Shown: piece after piece, positions 49,001 through 51,739 of the stretch
How positions within the stretch are numbered: the stretch's first letter is position 1
How the letters are laid out: each line of letters starts with the position of its first letter
Origin: Dipteris shenzhenensis
Taxonomy: Eukaryota > Polypodiophyta > Polypodiopsida > Gleicheniales
Assembly: GCA_047967505.1 (NCBI GenBank)
Contig: CM106539.1
Length of the DNA stretch: 64,000 bases
Direction: 5' to 3' (one strand)
Program-made: the position numbers and the translations under genes
The notes under the pieces: generated by a model
What the model was told of the DNA's origin: nothing
Databases searched by the model: none
Seen by the model: only the letters and a program-made list of their open reading frames with translations

Positions 49001-51617
49001 ACGTTGTCTTCCCACCTCACAAAAAACTTCTTGTCCAGCTGATGATCAAGCCAGATGTCATGTTTTAGAACCGAATCACTCTCATTATAGCTCTCTATAA
49101 GAACTCTATCATCCAACCTAGCCTTCATAATTTTTTGTCGTATTTCATTCATGATCAAGACATCCTGTTTCTGCTCATCTAGCCTTTCTGAAACAGACAA
49201 CCTCTATCCCATACACTAGATGGAATGGGGTGAAACCCGTGGACACCTTACGAGTAATACGATACACCCACAAAGCCGTAAGCAACCATTTTTCCTATTC
49301 CTCCTGCTTCTCTCAATCATATTTGCTATAATATTGCACAGAGTCCCATTGGTTAGACCATTGCATTGAGAATAATTGGCTGACGGAAAACTATGCTTCA
49401 CAAAAATCCTGGACAACAAAATCTGCAACCCTTCCCCGTTGAATTTGGGGCCGTGATCTACTACAACTTGAAGTGGGCATCCAAACAGTGAACTGATGTT
49501 CTCCACTAAGAAATTGCCAATGTCTTGGCACTGCAGTCCACTACTGCCTTATATTCAGCCCATAATAGAGTCCGTGGCCACAATAATAAAATATTTTCCA
49601 TCACAGGAGAATAGCAGAGGCTCCACAAAATCTATCCCCCATTTCTCGAGAGGGTGTAATGAAAGGATGGGGTGCAGCAGGCCCGTTTTCAGCTCTCTTC
49701 TGCTGAAATAGTGCACCATTTCTGAATATCCTTATGCATACTTGGCGAAATGTACCTAGCTGCCAACACCTTTCTGGCTGTGTTTTCATGCACAAAGGGG
49801 CCCCCACAAATCTCCTCCTCACAGGCTTCTGTCACCTCTTGTACTTCAACCTTCCCTATTACTCTCAGCAACACCAAAGCTTGTACATTGTATCTCCCAA
49901 CAGCCCATAAGACATAGCTCTCATAAGCTGCTGTTGTTCCTGCTTGGGCACCCTTTCAGAAGGATTCCCTCCTTGTAGGTAATCGTGTAAATCCTCTATT
50001 CCTGATTCTAAAACCTAGATACTCATTGTCTCCTTAAGAGCTTCCTGAGCTAAAGCATCAGCCCCTGGCATTCTCTTCCTGATAATGTGTGGAAATGAAT
50101 CCACCCCCAACTGTTTACATAACAGTTTTACTTGCTCCTGCAAAGGCTTGAGCATCTTGTTTATGCACTTGCCAAGTCCCTCGCAGGTGGCATATTACCA
50201 GTAGAATCTCCACAAACACAAGGCCTCCGAATCCAAGTTTCTTGGCAACGCGTTAAGCCATGTTTTCTGATCTTGTTGTGTGGACTGTTTTGTAGCCAAG
50301 TCTCAGCCCAAACGTATCTGCCTAAGATCAAGGAGGAGGGGCTGTAGCCACAAGTTGATTGCCTTTTCCAAGACCTTATATGCAAATAGTTGGGAGGTAA
50401 AAAGAAGACCTTTCATTAATTTAATACTAAAATAAAATTTTAATCCTTAAAAGAGAGCTCTTTGTCAAAACGTGCAGCATGCTAGGACCATGATAGGACA
50501 TCCTAACAAGGATATGACATTTGCTTCTGGTAAGGGCTGATAGCAAGAAAGGCTTAGATGCTTGGACAGATTGCAAAAGGTGGAAACAAGCTATCAGATT
50601 GATATAAAGATGCTTATTTCATATGTGCATGAAATGATTATTTTAGGAACACACATAGTGGGGTCAAAACTTATTACCTATTGAAGCATCCATTCAAATA
50701 TCTGGAAAGGTACATCAAGTGAGTTCTAAGATGCAGGAATTGAATTTATAGCTATGAATCCCTTTCTAGTGTGATTAGAAGTGTCCAACAAATTTGGCCC
50801 TAGGATGAAAATAACTCTTTCCAGGTTAATTTTGCGCAGTTAATGTGAATTTGGAGACAATAAGATCTCCTATATATTTTTTAGGCCTTCATTTATATGA
50901 ATGTGATTTGTCTCTCCCCCCACTCCAAAACTTGTTCGACCAGCAAAGTCCACTAAGGCCGGTACTAATTTGCTCGACTTTCAGAACTAGGTTAAGCATC
51001 CAATATTGGGAAATTTCTCTTAAAAGATCGCCCTTTGCAAAAAAATAACTATATGAACTATGTCTCCCAGAAAAAGGCAGGATCTACGGATTTGAGAGAG
51101 TATGGCCTTGAAGAAAGAAAGCTCTCTACCAATCCCATGGACCCCTTTTGACCCATATCTTATGTTGTTCACATCTCCTCAAGAAGAAAACTTTGACAAT
51201 TACTACAAGACTTCTTCCCATCTTGAATAGAATACATTTGATTTGAGAGAGTATCCATAACTTCCTAGGCAAAGGTACCCATATGCATTGATCATAAGAT
51301 CAAAAGCTAACAACTTCACATATGAAATCTACATTTTGCATTTTGTATGTATACTAGCCATATCATCAACTAGCAGAACAAGGATATATCCAAAAGGCTG
51401 GAAAAATGCCCTGACAACTTTATTTTGCTATATTGTCAAGGAAAAGAGCTTTAATTTTGTGTAATCCTAAAGATCACACCATCCCTACATTCTTACAAGC
51501 TTCACATTTCAGTAAAATAATGGAAACTAGCTTTGTATATACCTCATCAAGCTTCAATTGATTTTGAACTGCAAGTCTCCCAAGTTGTGCAGCTTTCACT
51601 TTTGCATCAGATTGCAA
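4022..51617 (-). CDS. DNAAF4: Dynein axonemal assembly factor 4 (DYX1C1-like), partial gene model of eight exons
   Basis: DNAAF4 works in the cytoplasm with HSP90 and R2TP-type chaperones to preassemble axonemal dynein arms for motile cilia and flagella. Eight minus-strand exons were found: 51543-51617, 48045-48098, 44374-44646, 44162-44285, 43893-43953, 43726-43767, 28051-28113 and 4022-4463. They total 1,134 nt (378 codons) with no stop, and every junction has GT-AG borders and compatible phase. The order matches the family: coiled coil, a PAPR...VKFTP linker, then TPR repeats. By eye, against my memory of human DNAAF4, the coiled coil aligns ungapped over about 37 residues and the linker and TPR starts match. 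The N-terminal CS (p23-like) domain and the last TPR exon(s) were not found. Introns measure 3444, 3398, 88, 208, 125, 15612 and 23587 bp. A different TPR co-chaperone is possible but less likely. Confidence 0.78.
4591..4853 (-). mobile_element. Ty1/copia LTR (3' LTR, minus strand)
   Basis: A 263-bp segment begins TGTAGAGATATC and ends ATTATTACA when read on the minus strand, as expected for a TG...CA long terminal repeat. A palindromic TATA box CTATATATAG lies at 4769-4778 and would drive minus-strand transcription. The polypurine tract GAGGGGGGATT abuts its start. The partner 5' LTR was not found. The end positions are read by eye. Confidence 0.6.
4854..4864 (-). other. Copia polypurine tract
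   Basis: The minus-strand sequence GAGGGGGGATT sits directly upstream of the LTR start. It would prime plus-strand DNA synthesis during reverse transcription. Confidence 0.55.
4880..5600 (+). pseudogene. Ty1/copia RT end and RNase H, plus strand
   Basis: The region encodes the end of a copia RT (LYRQLVGSL, then a frameshift near 5030) and a nearly complete RNase H over 5042-5401. Motifs include [38 protein letters not shown] and IFCDS, after which a stop interrupts. The frame resumes with [11 protein letters not shown], the usual copia C-terminus, and a purine tract AAGGGGGGTT at 5585-5594. The RNase H would remove RNA from the RNA-DNA hybrid. It lies opposite to the copia pol sequence immediately to its right, so it is a second element or an inverted block. 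Nothing recognisable lies in 5601-5790. Confidence 0.8.
5808..6495 (-). pseudogene. Ty1/copia reverse transcriptase, broken
   Basis: Minus-strand frames carry the copia RT in order: a decayed [17 protein letters not shown] region, TLHHSL-like positions across a frameshift, then [20 protein letters not shown] and [16 protein letters not shown]. The catalytic box appears as DVDDIILTG directly after HWFLLSL. The family normally has about 45 residues in between, so a deletion has removed them and replaced the first Tyr of YVDD. This copy cannot encode an active enzyme. Confidence 0.85.
6595..7098 (-). pseudogene. Ty1/copia integrase C-terminus and IN-RT linker
   Basis: The 149-codon frame starts with [20 protein letters not shown], followed by [19 protein letters not shown] and [16 protein letters not shown]. 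This is the conserved copia integrase end (GKR-like region). A poorly conserved acidic linker then leads toward the RT. It is in the same orientation as, and contiguous with, the integrase core at 7.1-7.5 kb. Confidence 0.85.
7099..7518 (-). pseudogene. Ty1/copia integrase core
   Basis: The frame contains [15 protein letters not shown] (first catalytic Asp), [16 protein letters not shown] and [12 protein letters not shown] (second catalytic Asp with the following acidic residue). It then shifts frame just before the third catalytic Glu region. Integrase would join element DNA to the host chromosome. The decayed C-terminal frame means that it is inactive. Confidence 0.87.
7533..7766 (-). pseudogene. 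Ty1/copia GAG-pre-integrase domain
   Basis: The frame reads [15 protein letters not shown] then [21 protein letters not shown]. It carries the His-Cys type zinc-binding layout of the domain that precedes copia integrase (L-W-H-x-R-x-G-H-x). It is in the same orientation as the integrase and RT to its left. Confidence 0.82.
7836..8040 (-). repeat. Tandem duplication inside copia protease/integrase region
   Basis: A unit of roughly 110 bases occurs twice (7836-7930 and about 7945-8040). Both copies encode a [15 protein letters not shown]-like segment on the minus strand and share AGAAGGATGGGAACATCTCC. The second copy ends where the TGTTATACTC element begins. Confidence 0.7.
8041..8300 (+). repeat. 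Left arm of inverted LTR-like repeat
   Basis: The arm begins TGTTATACTCTGAGTCTCC and is the reverse complement, with scattered differences, of 11405-11662, which ends GAGTACAACA. It includes multiple CATGACTTG/CAAGTCATG words. The TG...CA style ends suggest an LTR, but in inverted rather than direct order. Confidence 0.6.
8301..9525. other. Probable leader or LTR continuation
   Basis: No open frame with recognisable protein. The first part carries GTGCACATGGGAAG and CAATGGTGCA words in repeats. A pyrimidine-rich stretch around 8800-8940 and a poly-C run at 9170-9177 follow. The position between the TGTT end and the gag-like frame fits an LTR and leader, but I could not fix an LTR end or primer-binding site. 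Confidence 0.3.
9526..10424 (+). pseudogene. Retrotransposon Gag-like frames
   Basis: First comes a Ser/Thr/Pro-rich frame (9526-9795), then a frame at 9945-10424. The second encodes [56 protein letters not shown] and [12 protein letters not shown]. These helices are typical of the Ty3-type Gag capsid (retrotrans_gag), which packages element RNA. No zinc knuckle follows; the frame runs into a coding minisatellite. The element is probably non-autonomous or truncated. Confidence 0.6.
10322..11542 (+). CDS. Unrecognised 406-codon ORF in a repeat element
   Basis: The frame is open across the minisatellite and then a globular-looking region: [65 protein letters not shown] and [18 protein letters not shown]. 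The tail is translation of CATGTACTGTCAAGT repeats and probably is not protein. I do not recognise the family. The layout (F-D-x-x-x-I-x-P-x-D, Y-T-G-L-P) faintly resembles plant transposon accessory proteins such as ATHILA ORF1, which is a guess. It lies inside the 8.0-11.7 kb element, downstream of gag. Confidence 0.35.
   Translation: MDRPKGGILTHFQVGKIRPTSSAVPTPSSVPTSLAGLTSSAVPTPLSMPTSSLPTPSSVPTSSMMPSATQHLHLGPDITIISDGEPPQSRQQREFLSHSQSSSASSSDHGAEITPSLHRDHIQRGRVGQQRYRALRKPPLLSHIWVMFKPLLDPNLKLSSMLTSSEIQTLCLTEFDKVIFPPMDVELCIDFIKSYDSVTDTFEFMGSRQLLTPNLVSQYTGLPALPIQPPSDDSPHLLSFLSQCKPNQRGYDCKKVLEGGSREAVITRYFFTRFYSTPVHYYITKGICPTLNALFTITQYDFASLFYSTFRATVRNHTGRGTHTCTCGPHLTYLLHQWQTATPALFPPPSHTSSSPHRPPSRPMVVMSKSCTLKSCPSHVLSSHIQVMSMSCTVKSCPSHVLFAPE
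10360..10525 (+). repeat. Coding minisatellite (TCATCAGCAGTGCCGACT-like)
   Basis: There are roughly eight imperfect units of 12-24 bases based on TTCATCAGCAGTGCC. In the plus frame they encode [15 protein letters not shown]-type repeats. The units sit immediately after the Gag-like frame. Confidence 0.75.
11405..11662 (-). repeat. Right arm of inverted LTR-like repeat
   Basis: The inverted counterpart of 8041-8300. Plus-strand bases 11414-11525 form an array of CAAGTCATGT and ATGTACTGTCAAGTC units. The outer end on the minus strand reads TGTTGTACTCTGAG. Confidence 0.6.
11664..11794 (+). repeat. Dispersed repeat, copy 1
   Basis: TGGTTGACATGTGTCA through GGGGTGTCTCTATTGTAA is nearly identical to 16286-16439. 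It is rich in GTTGACATGTG words. Confidence 0.75.
11820..12210 (-). mobile_element. LINE family B fragment B2 (ORF2 tail)
   Basis: The minus-strand frame reads [19 protein letters not shown] and [20 protein letters not shown], matching the corresponding part of copy B1. The upstream portion toward 12210 is frameshifted but still recognisable up to the zf-RVT region. Both ends are truncated. Confidence 0.8.
12212..12275 (+). pseudogene. Short gypsy RT-RNase H boundary fragment
   Basis: The plus-strand frame [16 protein letters not shown] matches the typical F-x-x-L-K-x-x-L-x-x-x-P-V-L segment after a Ty3 RT. Only about 20 codons remain, and the frame stops at once. Confidence 0.4.
12285..12510 (+). 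pseudogene. Ty1/copia RT fragment
   Basis: The frame includes [20 protein letters not shown] and [18 protein letters not shown], the catalytic-box region of copia RT. The normal Y-x-D-D is H-F-D-D here. A stop follows immediately. Confidence 0.75.
12540..13270 (-). pseudogene. Possible coiled-coil Gag-like remnant
   Basis: Broken minus-strand frames contain [20 protein letters not shown] and [14 protein letters not shown]-like helical, charged segments. The style resembles the minus-strand remnant at 28.5-28.9 kb, but no enzyme domain or zinc knuckle is visible. The assignment is tentative. Confidence 0.25.
13271..13889. other. Unassigned DNA
   Basis: Overlapping open frames on both strands are compositionally biased and show no domain that I recognise. 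Confidence 0.3.
13890..14460. repeat. G-rich minisatellite (GTGCGTAGAGGGTAGGGG-like)
   Basis: Imperfect units of about 16-40 bases built from GCGTAGAGGGT and GGGG runs are repeated about ten times between 14100 and 14430. The plus strand is purine-rich and the minus strand pyrimidine-rich, which keeps long minus-strand frames open as Pro/Leu/Ser-rich translation. These frames look like by-products of composition. Confidence 0.75.
14461..14990. other. AT-rich stretch without recognisable gene
   Basis: Base composition drops sharply to AT-rich compared with the G-rich minisatellite just before it. No coding motif, LTR end or exon was seen. Confidence 0.5.
15029..15110. repeat. Perfect palindrome and related second hairpin in a tandem pair
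   Basis: CCAAGGTAGTTTCG, a 4-base loop CCAG and the exact complement form a 14-bp stem at 15029-15060. A second hairpin GTTTCGC-TG-GCGAAAC lies at 15079-15094. The two are embedded in a roughly 42-base tandem unit that shares GCGAAACTACCT and GCTTCAA. Confidence 0.85.
15111..16150. other. Unassigned DNA, purine-rich in part
   Basis: The interval 15410-15560 is GA-rich on the plus strand and 15690-15760 is CT-rich. No recognisable coding region was seen, and several short open frames are low complexity. Confidence 0.35.
16151..16439 (+). repeat. Tandem GTTGACATGTGTCGACTTGTG units and dispersed repeat, copy 2
   Basis: Three units of TGACTTGTGGTTGACATGTGTC at 16168-16230 are followed by a copy of the 11664-11794 repeat. 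The copy has an extra TCGACATGTGGTCAATG block near 16384. It ends with TCTCTATTGTAACA, a possible LTR end. Confidence 0.65.
16470..16960 (-). pseudogene. LINE endonuclease relic (family B-like)
   Basis: The minus-strand frame includes [20 protein letters not shown] then GCNIRFL, paralleling [18 protein letters not shown] in the family B endonuclease at 36.4-37.0 kb. Stops appear before the GDFN box. The relic is short and eroded. Confidence 0.55.
16961..18440. other. Unassigned DNA
   Basis: No recognisable domain appears in any frame. The longest frames are under 100 codons and overlap on both strands. It could be the upstream part of the LINE relic at 16.5-16.9 kb, but no endonuclease or ORF1 motif was found. 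Confidence 0.3.
18610..18661. repeat. (CT)26 microsatellite
   Basis: A pure CT dinucleotide run lies directly before the 5'-truncated start of a family A LINE. It keeps a Ser-Leu translation open but should not be read as protein. Confidence 0.95.
18662..20864 (+). mobile_element. LINE family A ORF2: reverse transcriptase and C-terminal finger
   Basis: One frame runs from the microsatellite to 20864 with only two stops, both TGA (19965-19967 and 20481-20483). RT motifs in order are [69 protein letters not shown] and the intact catalytic YADDVVLIS. The domain is followed by a thumb-like region and a Cys/His finger, [20 protein letters not shown]. The RT would copy element RNA at a nicked target. 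The endonuclease half is missing, so the copy is 5'-truncated. The clade is uncertain; it is not the plant L1 type seen in families B and C. Confidence 0.88.
20865..21150 (+). mobile_element. LINE family A 3' UTR and (TTTC)n tail
   Basis: The 3' UTR follows the ORF2 stop and ends at GGACAATAATACACTTTC with repeated TTTC and TC units (about 21120-21146). This looks like a simple-repeat LINE tail instead of poly-A. Confidence 0.6.
21151..21765 (+). pseudogene. LINE family A ORF1-like coiled-coil protein, broken
   Basis: The frame starts at an ATG in the context of [19 protein letters not shown], continues with a long coiled coil ([19 protein letters not shown]), then shifts frame several times. 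Fragments such as [20 protein letters not shown] follow, and it ends with [11 protein letters not shown] at 21765. That closing motif recurs as DALEEDKRRN at 59.74 kb, directly upstream of a family A endonuclease. This suggests that it is the family's ORF1. It begins right after the 3' tail of another family A copy, a head-to-tail arrangement. Confidence 0.5.
22735..23960 (-). pseudogene. LINE C1 ORF1 (DUF4283-like RNA-binding protein with zinc knuckle)
   Basis: Frames at 23801-23448 and 23451-23149 form one protein with a stop between them. The N-terminal half ([40 protein letters not shown]) resembles the DUF4283 fold of plant LINE ORF1. A CCHC knuckle follows, [14 protein letters not shown]. 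The C-terminal tail (23139-22735) is Lys/Ser/Pro-rich ([20 protein letters not shown]). It would coat element RNA. The orthologous ORF1 in copy C3 lies at 58.4-59.6 kb. Confidence 0.78.
23960..24260 (-). repeat. CCGTAC/GTACGG motif array in LINE C1 5' UTR
   Basis: GTACGG, CGTACAG and TGTACGGACAAAATCG words are repeated about a dozen times, often as ACAAAATCGTACGGATTTTTG. The same hexamer is repeated in the 5' region of copy C3 at 58.0-58.2 kb. Confidence 0.75.
24393..24420. repeat. (TC)n(AC)n microsatellite at LINE junction
   Basis: A TC run followed by an AC run directly abuts the poly-T (3' tail) of LINE C2. Confidence 0.9.
24421..27950 (-). mobile_element. LINE family C copy C2: endonuclease, RT and zf-RVT
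   Basis: This minus-strand copy has ORF2 nearly complete. Endonuclease (27930-26970): [48 protein letters not shown] (26835-25904): [81 protein letters not shown] and the intact catalytic AYADDSFF. The tail (25112-24507) holds zf-[21 protein letters not shown]. It is broken by frameshifts near 26900, 26300, 25850 and 25110. It ends at poly-T 24421 and is 5'-truncated at a CA repeat about 80 bases from the DNAAF4 exon at 28.05 kb. Confidence 0.9.
27951..28002. repeat. (CA)n ATGG (AG)n microsatellite
   Basis: A CA run at 27951-27970, then ATGG, then an AG run to 28001, between LINE C2 and the donor site of the 28.05-kb DNAAF4 exon. Confidence 0.93.
28051..28113 (-). CDS. DNAAF4: DNAAF4 exon (TPR1 helix B)
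   Basis: This 63-nt exon has phase 2-2, acceptor TTCTTGCAG and donor TTACT|GTTCTT. It encodes [20 protein letters not shown], a textbook TPR helix B (A-x-N-A-Y-x-x-A-L). It stands alone between a 15.6-kb and a 23.6-kb intron, and a LINE and microsatellite begin only about 50 bases past its donor. Confidence 0.78.
28330..28900 (-). pseudogene. Coiled-coil Gag-like remnant
   Basis: Minus-strand frames contain [20 protein letters not shown] and LRDEQRTS-like charged helices ([18 protein letters not shown]), then [17 protein letters not shown] after a stop. No catalytic domain is visible. The style resembles the N-terminal coiled coil of some plant Gag proteins, but the identity is uncertain. 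Confidence 0.3.
28901..30090. other. Unassigned repeat DNA with possible purine tract
   Basis: A purine run GAGCAAAGGGGGGTTGA at 29334-29350 could be a plus-strand polypurine tract. The region otherwise shows no gene that I recognise. Confidence 0.25.
30093..30392 (-). mobile_element. Possible copia-type LTR, minus strand
   Basis: Read on the minus strand, a run of seven G is followed by TGTTAGAACATGAAGG, the usual start of a copia LTR after its purine tract. The segment ends near GATACACA. No pol sequence was found next to it. Confidence 0.35.
30393..31185. other. Unassigned; includes a 36-base direct repeat
   Basis: CATTTCATTCATTTTATGC plus AAGGGCAGAAAA is repeated with period 36 at 30787-30858. 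A short open frame at 30427-30711 has no recognisable family. Confidence 0.45.
31186..31744 (+). pseudogene. Gypsy element G1: Gag capsid end and zinc knuckle
   Basis: The plus-strand frame contains [20 protein letters not shown] and [15 protein letters not shown], the end of a Ty3 capsid. Stops and a frameshift follow, then the knuckle [14 protein letters not shown] (C-x2-C-x4-H-x4-C, about 31520-31565) and a Lys-rich tail. Gag would package element RNA. The protease continues directly downstream after a stop at 31742. Confidence 0.82.
31745..32244 (+). pseudogene. Gypsy element G1: aspartic protease, split by a LINE
   Basis: The frame reads [40 protein letters not shown] and [16 protein letters not shown]. 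This is the plant gypsy retropepsin fold, which would cut Gag-Pol. The active-site triad, normally D-S/T-G-A, is D-P-S-A here, so the key Gly is replaced. After [15 protein letters not shown] the frame runs into the poly-T of a family B LINE. The continuation is found at 39727. Confidence 0.85.
32279..33864 (-). pseudogene. LINE B6 ORF2 tail with zf-RVT
   Basis: Frames at 33864-33298, 33469-32945 and 33156-32743 successively match copy B1. They contain [33 protein letters not shown], and the finger [18 protein letters not shown] with [20 protein letters not shown] further on. At least three frameshifts were needed to follow it. Confidence 0.85.
33930..34620 (+). pseudogene. LINE B6 RT middle segment, inverted
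   Basis: The plus-strand frame reads [20 protein letters not shown], then [17 protein letters not shown] (catalytic YADD changed to LADD), [36 protein letters not shown] and [11 protein letters not shown]. It is the stretch missing between the RT half at 35.2 kb and the tail at 33.86 kb of the same LINE, but on the opposite strand. Confidence 0.85.
34620..35190 (-). pseudogene. Gypsy integrase fragment inside LINE B6
   Basis: The minus-strand frame reads [40 protein letters not shown] and CQKVINDRW. This is the H2C2 zinc domain of a Ty3 integrase, followed by [19 protein letters not shown], the start of the catalytic core. On its other side is [20 protein letters not shown], which resembles the pre-chromodomain segment of gypsy G1 ([17 protein letters not shown]). 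The integrase core between them is missing or rearranged. Confidence 0.8.
35207..36067 (-). pseudogene. LINE B6 RT, N-terminal half
   Basis: Frames: [20 protein letters not shown] and [14 protein letters not shown]. After one stop come [44 protein letters not shown]-type [13 protein letters not shown], and [20 protein letters not shown] (catalytic Asp). The remaining catalytic box is found in the inverted segment at 34.0 kb. Confidence 0.88.
36398..37086 (-). pseudogene. LINE B6 endonuclease
   Basis: The APE-type endonuclease starts upstream as IDIIFI then a stop and EHKLDASDC (the catalytic Glu position). It continues with [47 protein letters not shown] (GDFN box), [12 protein letters not shown] and [14 protein letters not shown] (SDH box). 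It would nick target DNA. The NRWSNRRQ stretch contains a short internal duplication (CTGTTCGACCA). The interval 36.07-36.40 kb is an eroded continuation of ORF2. Confidence 0.87.
37171..38811 (-). pseudogene. LINE B6 ORF1 with in-frame 40-codon duplication
   Basis: The N-terminal DUF4283-like domain (38777-38208) includes [20 protein letters not shown] and [21 protein letters not shown] 120-bp segment near 38265-38505 is duplicated in frame, repeating [19 protein letters not shown]. A zinc knuckle [14 protein letters not shown] follows at about 38040-38000 with a basic tail. The Pro/Ser/Thr-rich C-terminus reaches 37171. Frame changes near 38210 and 37740 break it. It would be the RNA-binding chaperone of the LINE. 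Confidence 0.8.
38850..39720 (-). repeat. LINE B 5' UTR: long C-rich (G-rich complement) tract
   Basis: Plus-strand bases 38990-39660 are almost only G and A with runs of 4-11 G, so the LINE sense strand is C-rich. A similar C-rich leader opens copy B7 at 44.9-45.3 kb, right after its target-site duplication. This supports the tract as a family feature. Long Gly- or Pro-rich frames here are by-products of composition. Confidence 0.75.
39727..40501 (+). pseudogene. Gypsy element G1: reverse transcriptase
   Basis: After the LINE, the frame resumes with EDFSQIFF, then [57 protein letters not shown] and FSQIDLKSG. Residues around the Y-H-Q-I-R stretch are deleted at 40120. [20 protein letters not shown] and [17 protein letters not shown] follow. 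The catalytic F-D-D is changed to F-D-Y ([10 protein letters not shown]), and [12 protein letters not shown] comes after. With the active-site Asp lost and the deletion, this RT is dead. Confidence 0.9.
40502..41050 (+). pseudogene. Gypsy element G1: RNase H region
   Basis: The region contains [60 protein letters not shown] and [16 protein letters not shown] frameshift lies near 40870. The usual end then follows, [20 protein letters not shown]. The same protein segment occurs in copy G2 at 63.4-64 kb, with a frameshift in almost the same place. Confidence 0.88.
41051..41564 (+). pseudogene. Gypsy element G1: integrase zinc domain and core start
   Basis: Frames: [20 protein letters not shown] then a stop, [20 protein letters not shown] (H2C2 zinc finger), and [13 protein letters not shown], the start of the catalytic core. 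It is interrupted at 41565 by a poly-T run and a LINE 3' fragment. Confidence 0.85.
41565..41835 (-). mobile_element. Short LINE 3' end inserted in gypsy integrase
   Basis: A run of about 16 T is followed by CAAAGAAAGGAACCTTCTATTAG, resembling the minus-strand 3' end of family B (poly-A, CTAATAGAAG). It is a roughly 270-base 5'-truncated insertion. Most of the integrase core is missing across it, so a deletion accompanied or followed the insertion. Confidence 0.6.
41836..42345 (+). pseudogene. Gypsy element G1: integrase C-terminus and chromodomain
   Basis: The frame [40 protein letters not shown] and [15 protein letters not shown] is the GPY/F region of Ty3 integrase. After a stop, [20 protein letters not shown] leads into [20 protein letters not shown], a chromodomain that would guide integration to particular chromatin. 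The chromodomain places G1 among chromoviruses. Confidence 0.85.
42775..42787 (+). other. Gypsy G1 polypurine tract
   Basis: AAAGAGGGGGG lies immediately before TGTCACGGGGACATG, as expected for the primer site at the start of a 3' LTR. Confidence 0.65.
42788..43500 (+). mobile_element. Gypsy G1 3' LTR (start clear, end not resolved)
   Basis: The segment begins TGTCACGGGGACATGAATTT after the polypurine tract. It must end before the DNAAF4 exon at 43726, and I could not identify the CA end or a 5' LTR copy. The interval 42346-42774 is non-coding element DNA. Confidence 0.5.
43726..43767 (-). CDS. DNAAF4: DNAAF4 exon (TPR1 helix A)
   Basis: This 42-nt exon has phase 2-2, acceptor CTACCCCAG and donor ACAG|GTACCT. 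It encodes [14 protein letters not shown], the counterpart of the conserved W-L-K-D-K-G-N motif that opens TPR1. The next exon lies 15.6 kb away. Confidence 0.75.
43893..43953 (-). CDS. DNAAF4: DNAAF4 exon (linker before TPR)
   Basis: This 61-nt exon has phase 1-2, acceptor GATTGTAG and donor GAGAG|GTAGCT. It encodes [20 protein letters not shown]. The D-I-S-E-R ending leads into the first TPR helix in the next exon, as in the family. Confidence 0.7.
44162..44285 (-). CDS. DNAAF4: DNAAF4 exon (PAPR...VKFTP linker)
   Basis: The exon has 41 codons plus one base, phase 0-1, with acceptor ATGTAG after a T-rich tract and donor AGAG|GTATTA. It encodes [20 protein letters not shown] then KFTPKQL and LPARES. 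This pattern (PAPR, then K-x-x-FTP, then a Pro and R-E-S) is the signature linker of DNAAF4 and is the strongest single piece of evidence for the gene's identity. Confidence 0.82.
44374..44646 (-). CDS. DNAAF4: DNAAF4 exon (end of coiled coil and variable linker)
   Basis: The exon has 91 codons, phase 0-0, with acceptor TGTGTAG and donor CCCAG|GTCCAA. It opens with DVIQLWQE, matching the conserved Trp-x-Glu at the end of the DNAAF4 coiled coil. A Cys- and Ser-containing low-conservation linker follows ([14 protein letters not shown] near the middle). The frame could be read further toward 44275, but then the 88-bp intron to the next exon, which restores the conserved PAPR motif, would be missed. 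Confidence 0.7.
44907..47782 (+). mobile_element. LINE family B copy B7 in DNAAF4 intron 2
   Basis: AAGCTGTGACA flanks the element at 44896-44906 and 47783-47793, a target-site duplication. It opens with the C-rich leader (to about 45336) and then jumps into mid ORF2: [42 protein letters not shown] continues with many stops (WRMTLLSFW in place of the YADD region) to [10 protein letters not shown]. It jumps again near 46468 to [15 protein letters not shown], skipping about 1.2 kb. The tail has [16 protein letters not shown] and [20 protein letters not shown], ending TACTTAATAGAAGTC and an A-rich tail. Two internal deletions and many stops make it inert. Confidence 0.85.
47794..48044. other. 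Plain intron DNA
   Basis: No feature was recognised between the LINE duplication and the 48.05-kb exon donor. Confidence 0.5.
48045..48098 (-). CDS. DNAAF4: DNAAF4 exon (coiled coil)
   Basis: The exon has 18 codons, phase 0-0, with acceptor TTTTCAG and donor CGG|GTTAGT. It encodes [18 protein letters not shown], a charged coiled coil. Joined to its neighbours, it keeps the exact spacing expected between the KLDE segment and the conserved W-x-E that begins the next exon. Confidence 0.72.
48250..48980. other. Intron DNA without recognised feature
   Basis: AT- and pyrimidine-rich sequence lacking coding motifs. Short T/C runs near 48420-48560 are not clearly part of any element. Confidence 0.4.
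48985..50400 (-). pseudogene. Gypsy integrase (with RNase H remnant) in DNAAF4 intron 1
   Basis: Reading minus from 50.3 kb there is an eroded RNase H end ([10 protein letters not shown]). A zinc-domain segment follows, [20 protein letters not shown] then HKDIQKWC. The catalytic core comes next: [40 protein letters not shown] (D-x-G in place of D-N-G) and [17 protein letters not shown]. An end segment [11 protein letters not shown] follows. Stops and frameshifts break every domain. It belongs to a different gypsy lineage from G1, judging by these motifs. Confidence 0.8.
50401..51542. other. Unassigned intron DNA
   Basis: No exon or element domain was recognised. A plus-strand open frame at 50845-51048 has no family that I know. 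Confidence 0.35.
51543..51617 (-). CDS. DNAAF4: DNAAF4 exon (coiled coil, first visible)
   Basis: The exon has 25 codons, phase 0 at both ends, with acceptor TGTAG and donor GAG|GTATAT. It reads [13 protein letters not shown] followed by [12 protein letters not shown], a helical stretch that aligns with the region preceding the central coiled coil of DNAAF4. No upstream exon was recognised; bases from 51.7 kb onward are LINE insertions. Confidence 0.7.
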
Positions 51618-51703
51618 CTACATTCAAAGAATGCAACAAATAAAATATATCCAGGTATTTCAATGAATACAAGTAGTTAATATATCTTACTTCTTTGCTT
51701 TAA

Positions 51704-51707
<4 letters not shown>

Positions 51708-51735
<28 letters not shown>
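51708..51735. repeat. (TC)n microsatellite
   Basis: A pure TC run ending in five T, at the left edge of LINE family D and about 90 bases from the DNAAF4 exon acceptor. Confidence 0.93.
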
Positions 51736-51739
<4 letters not shown>

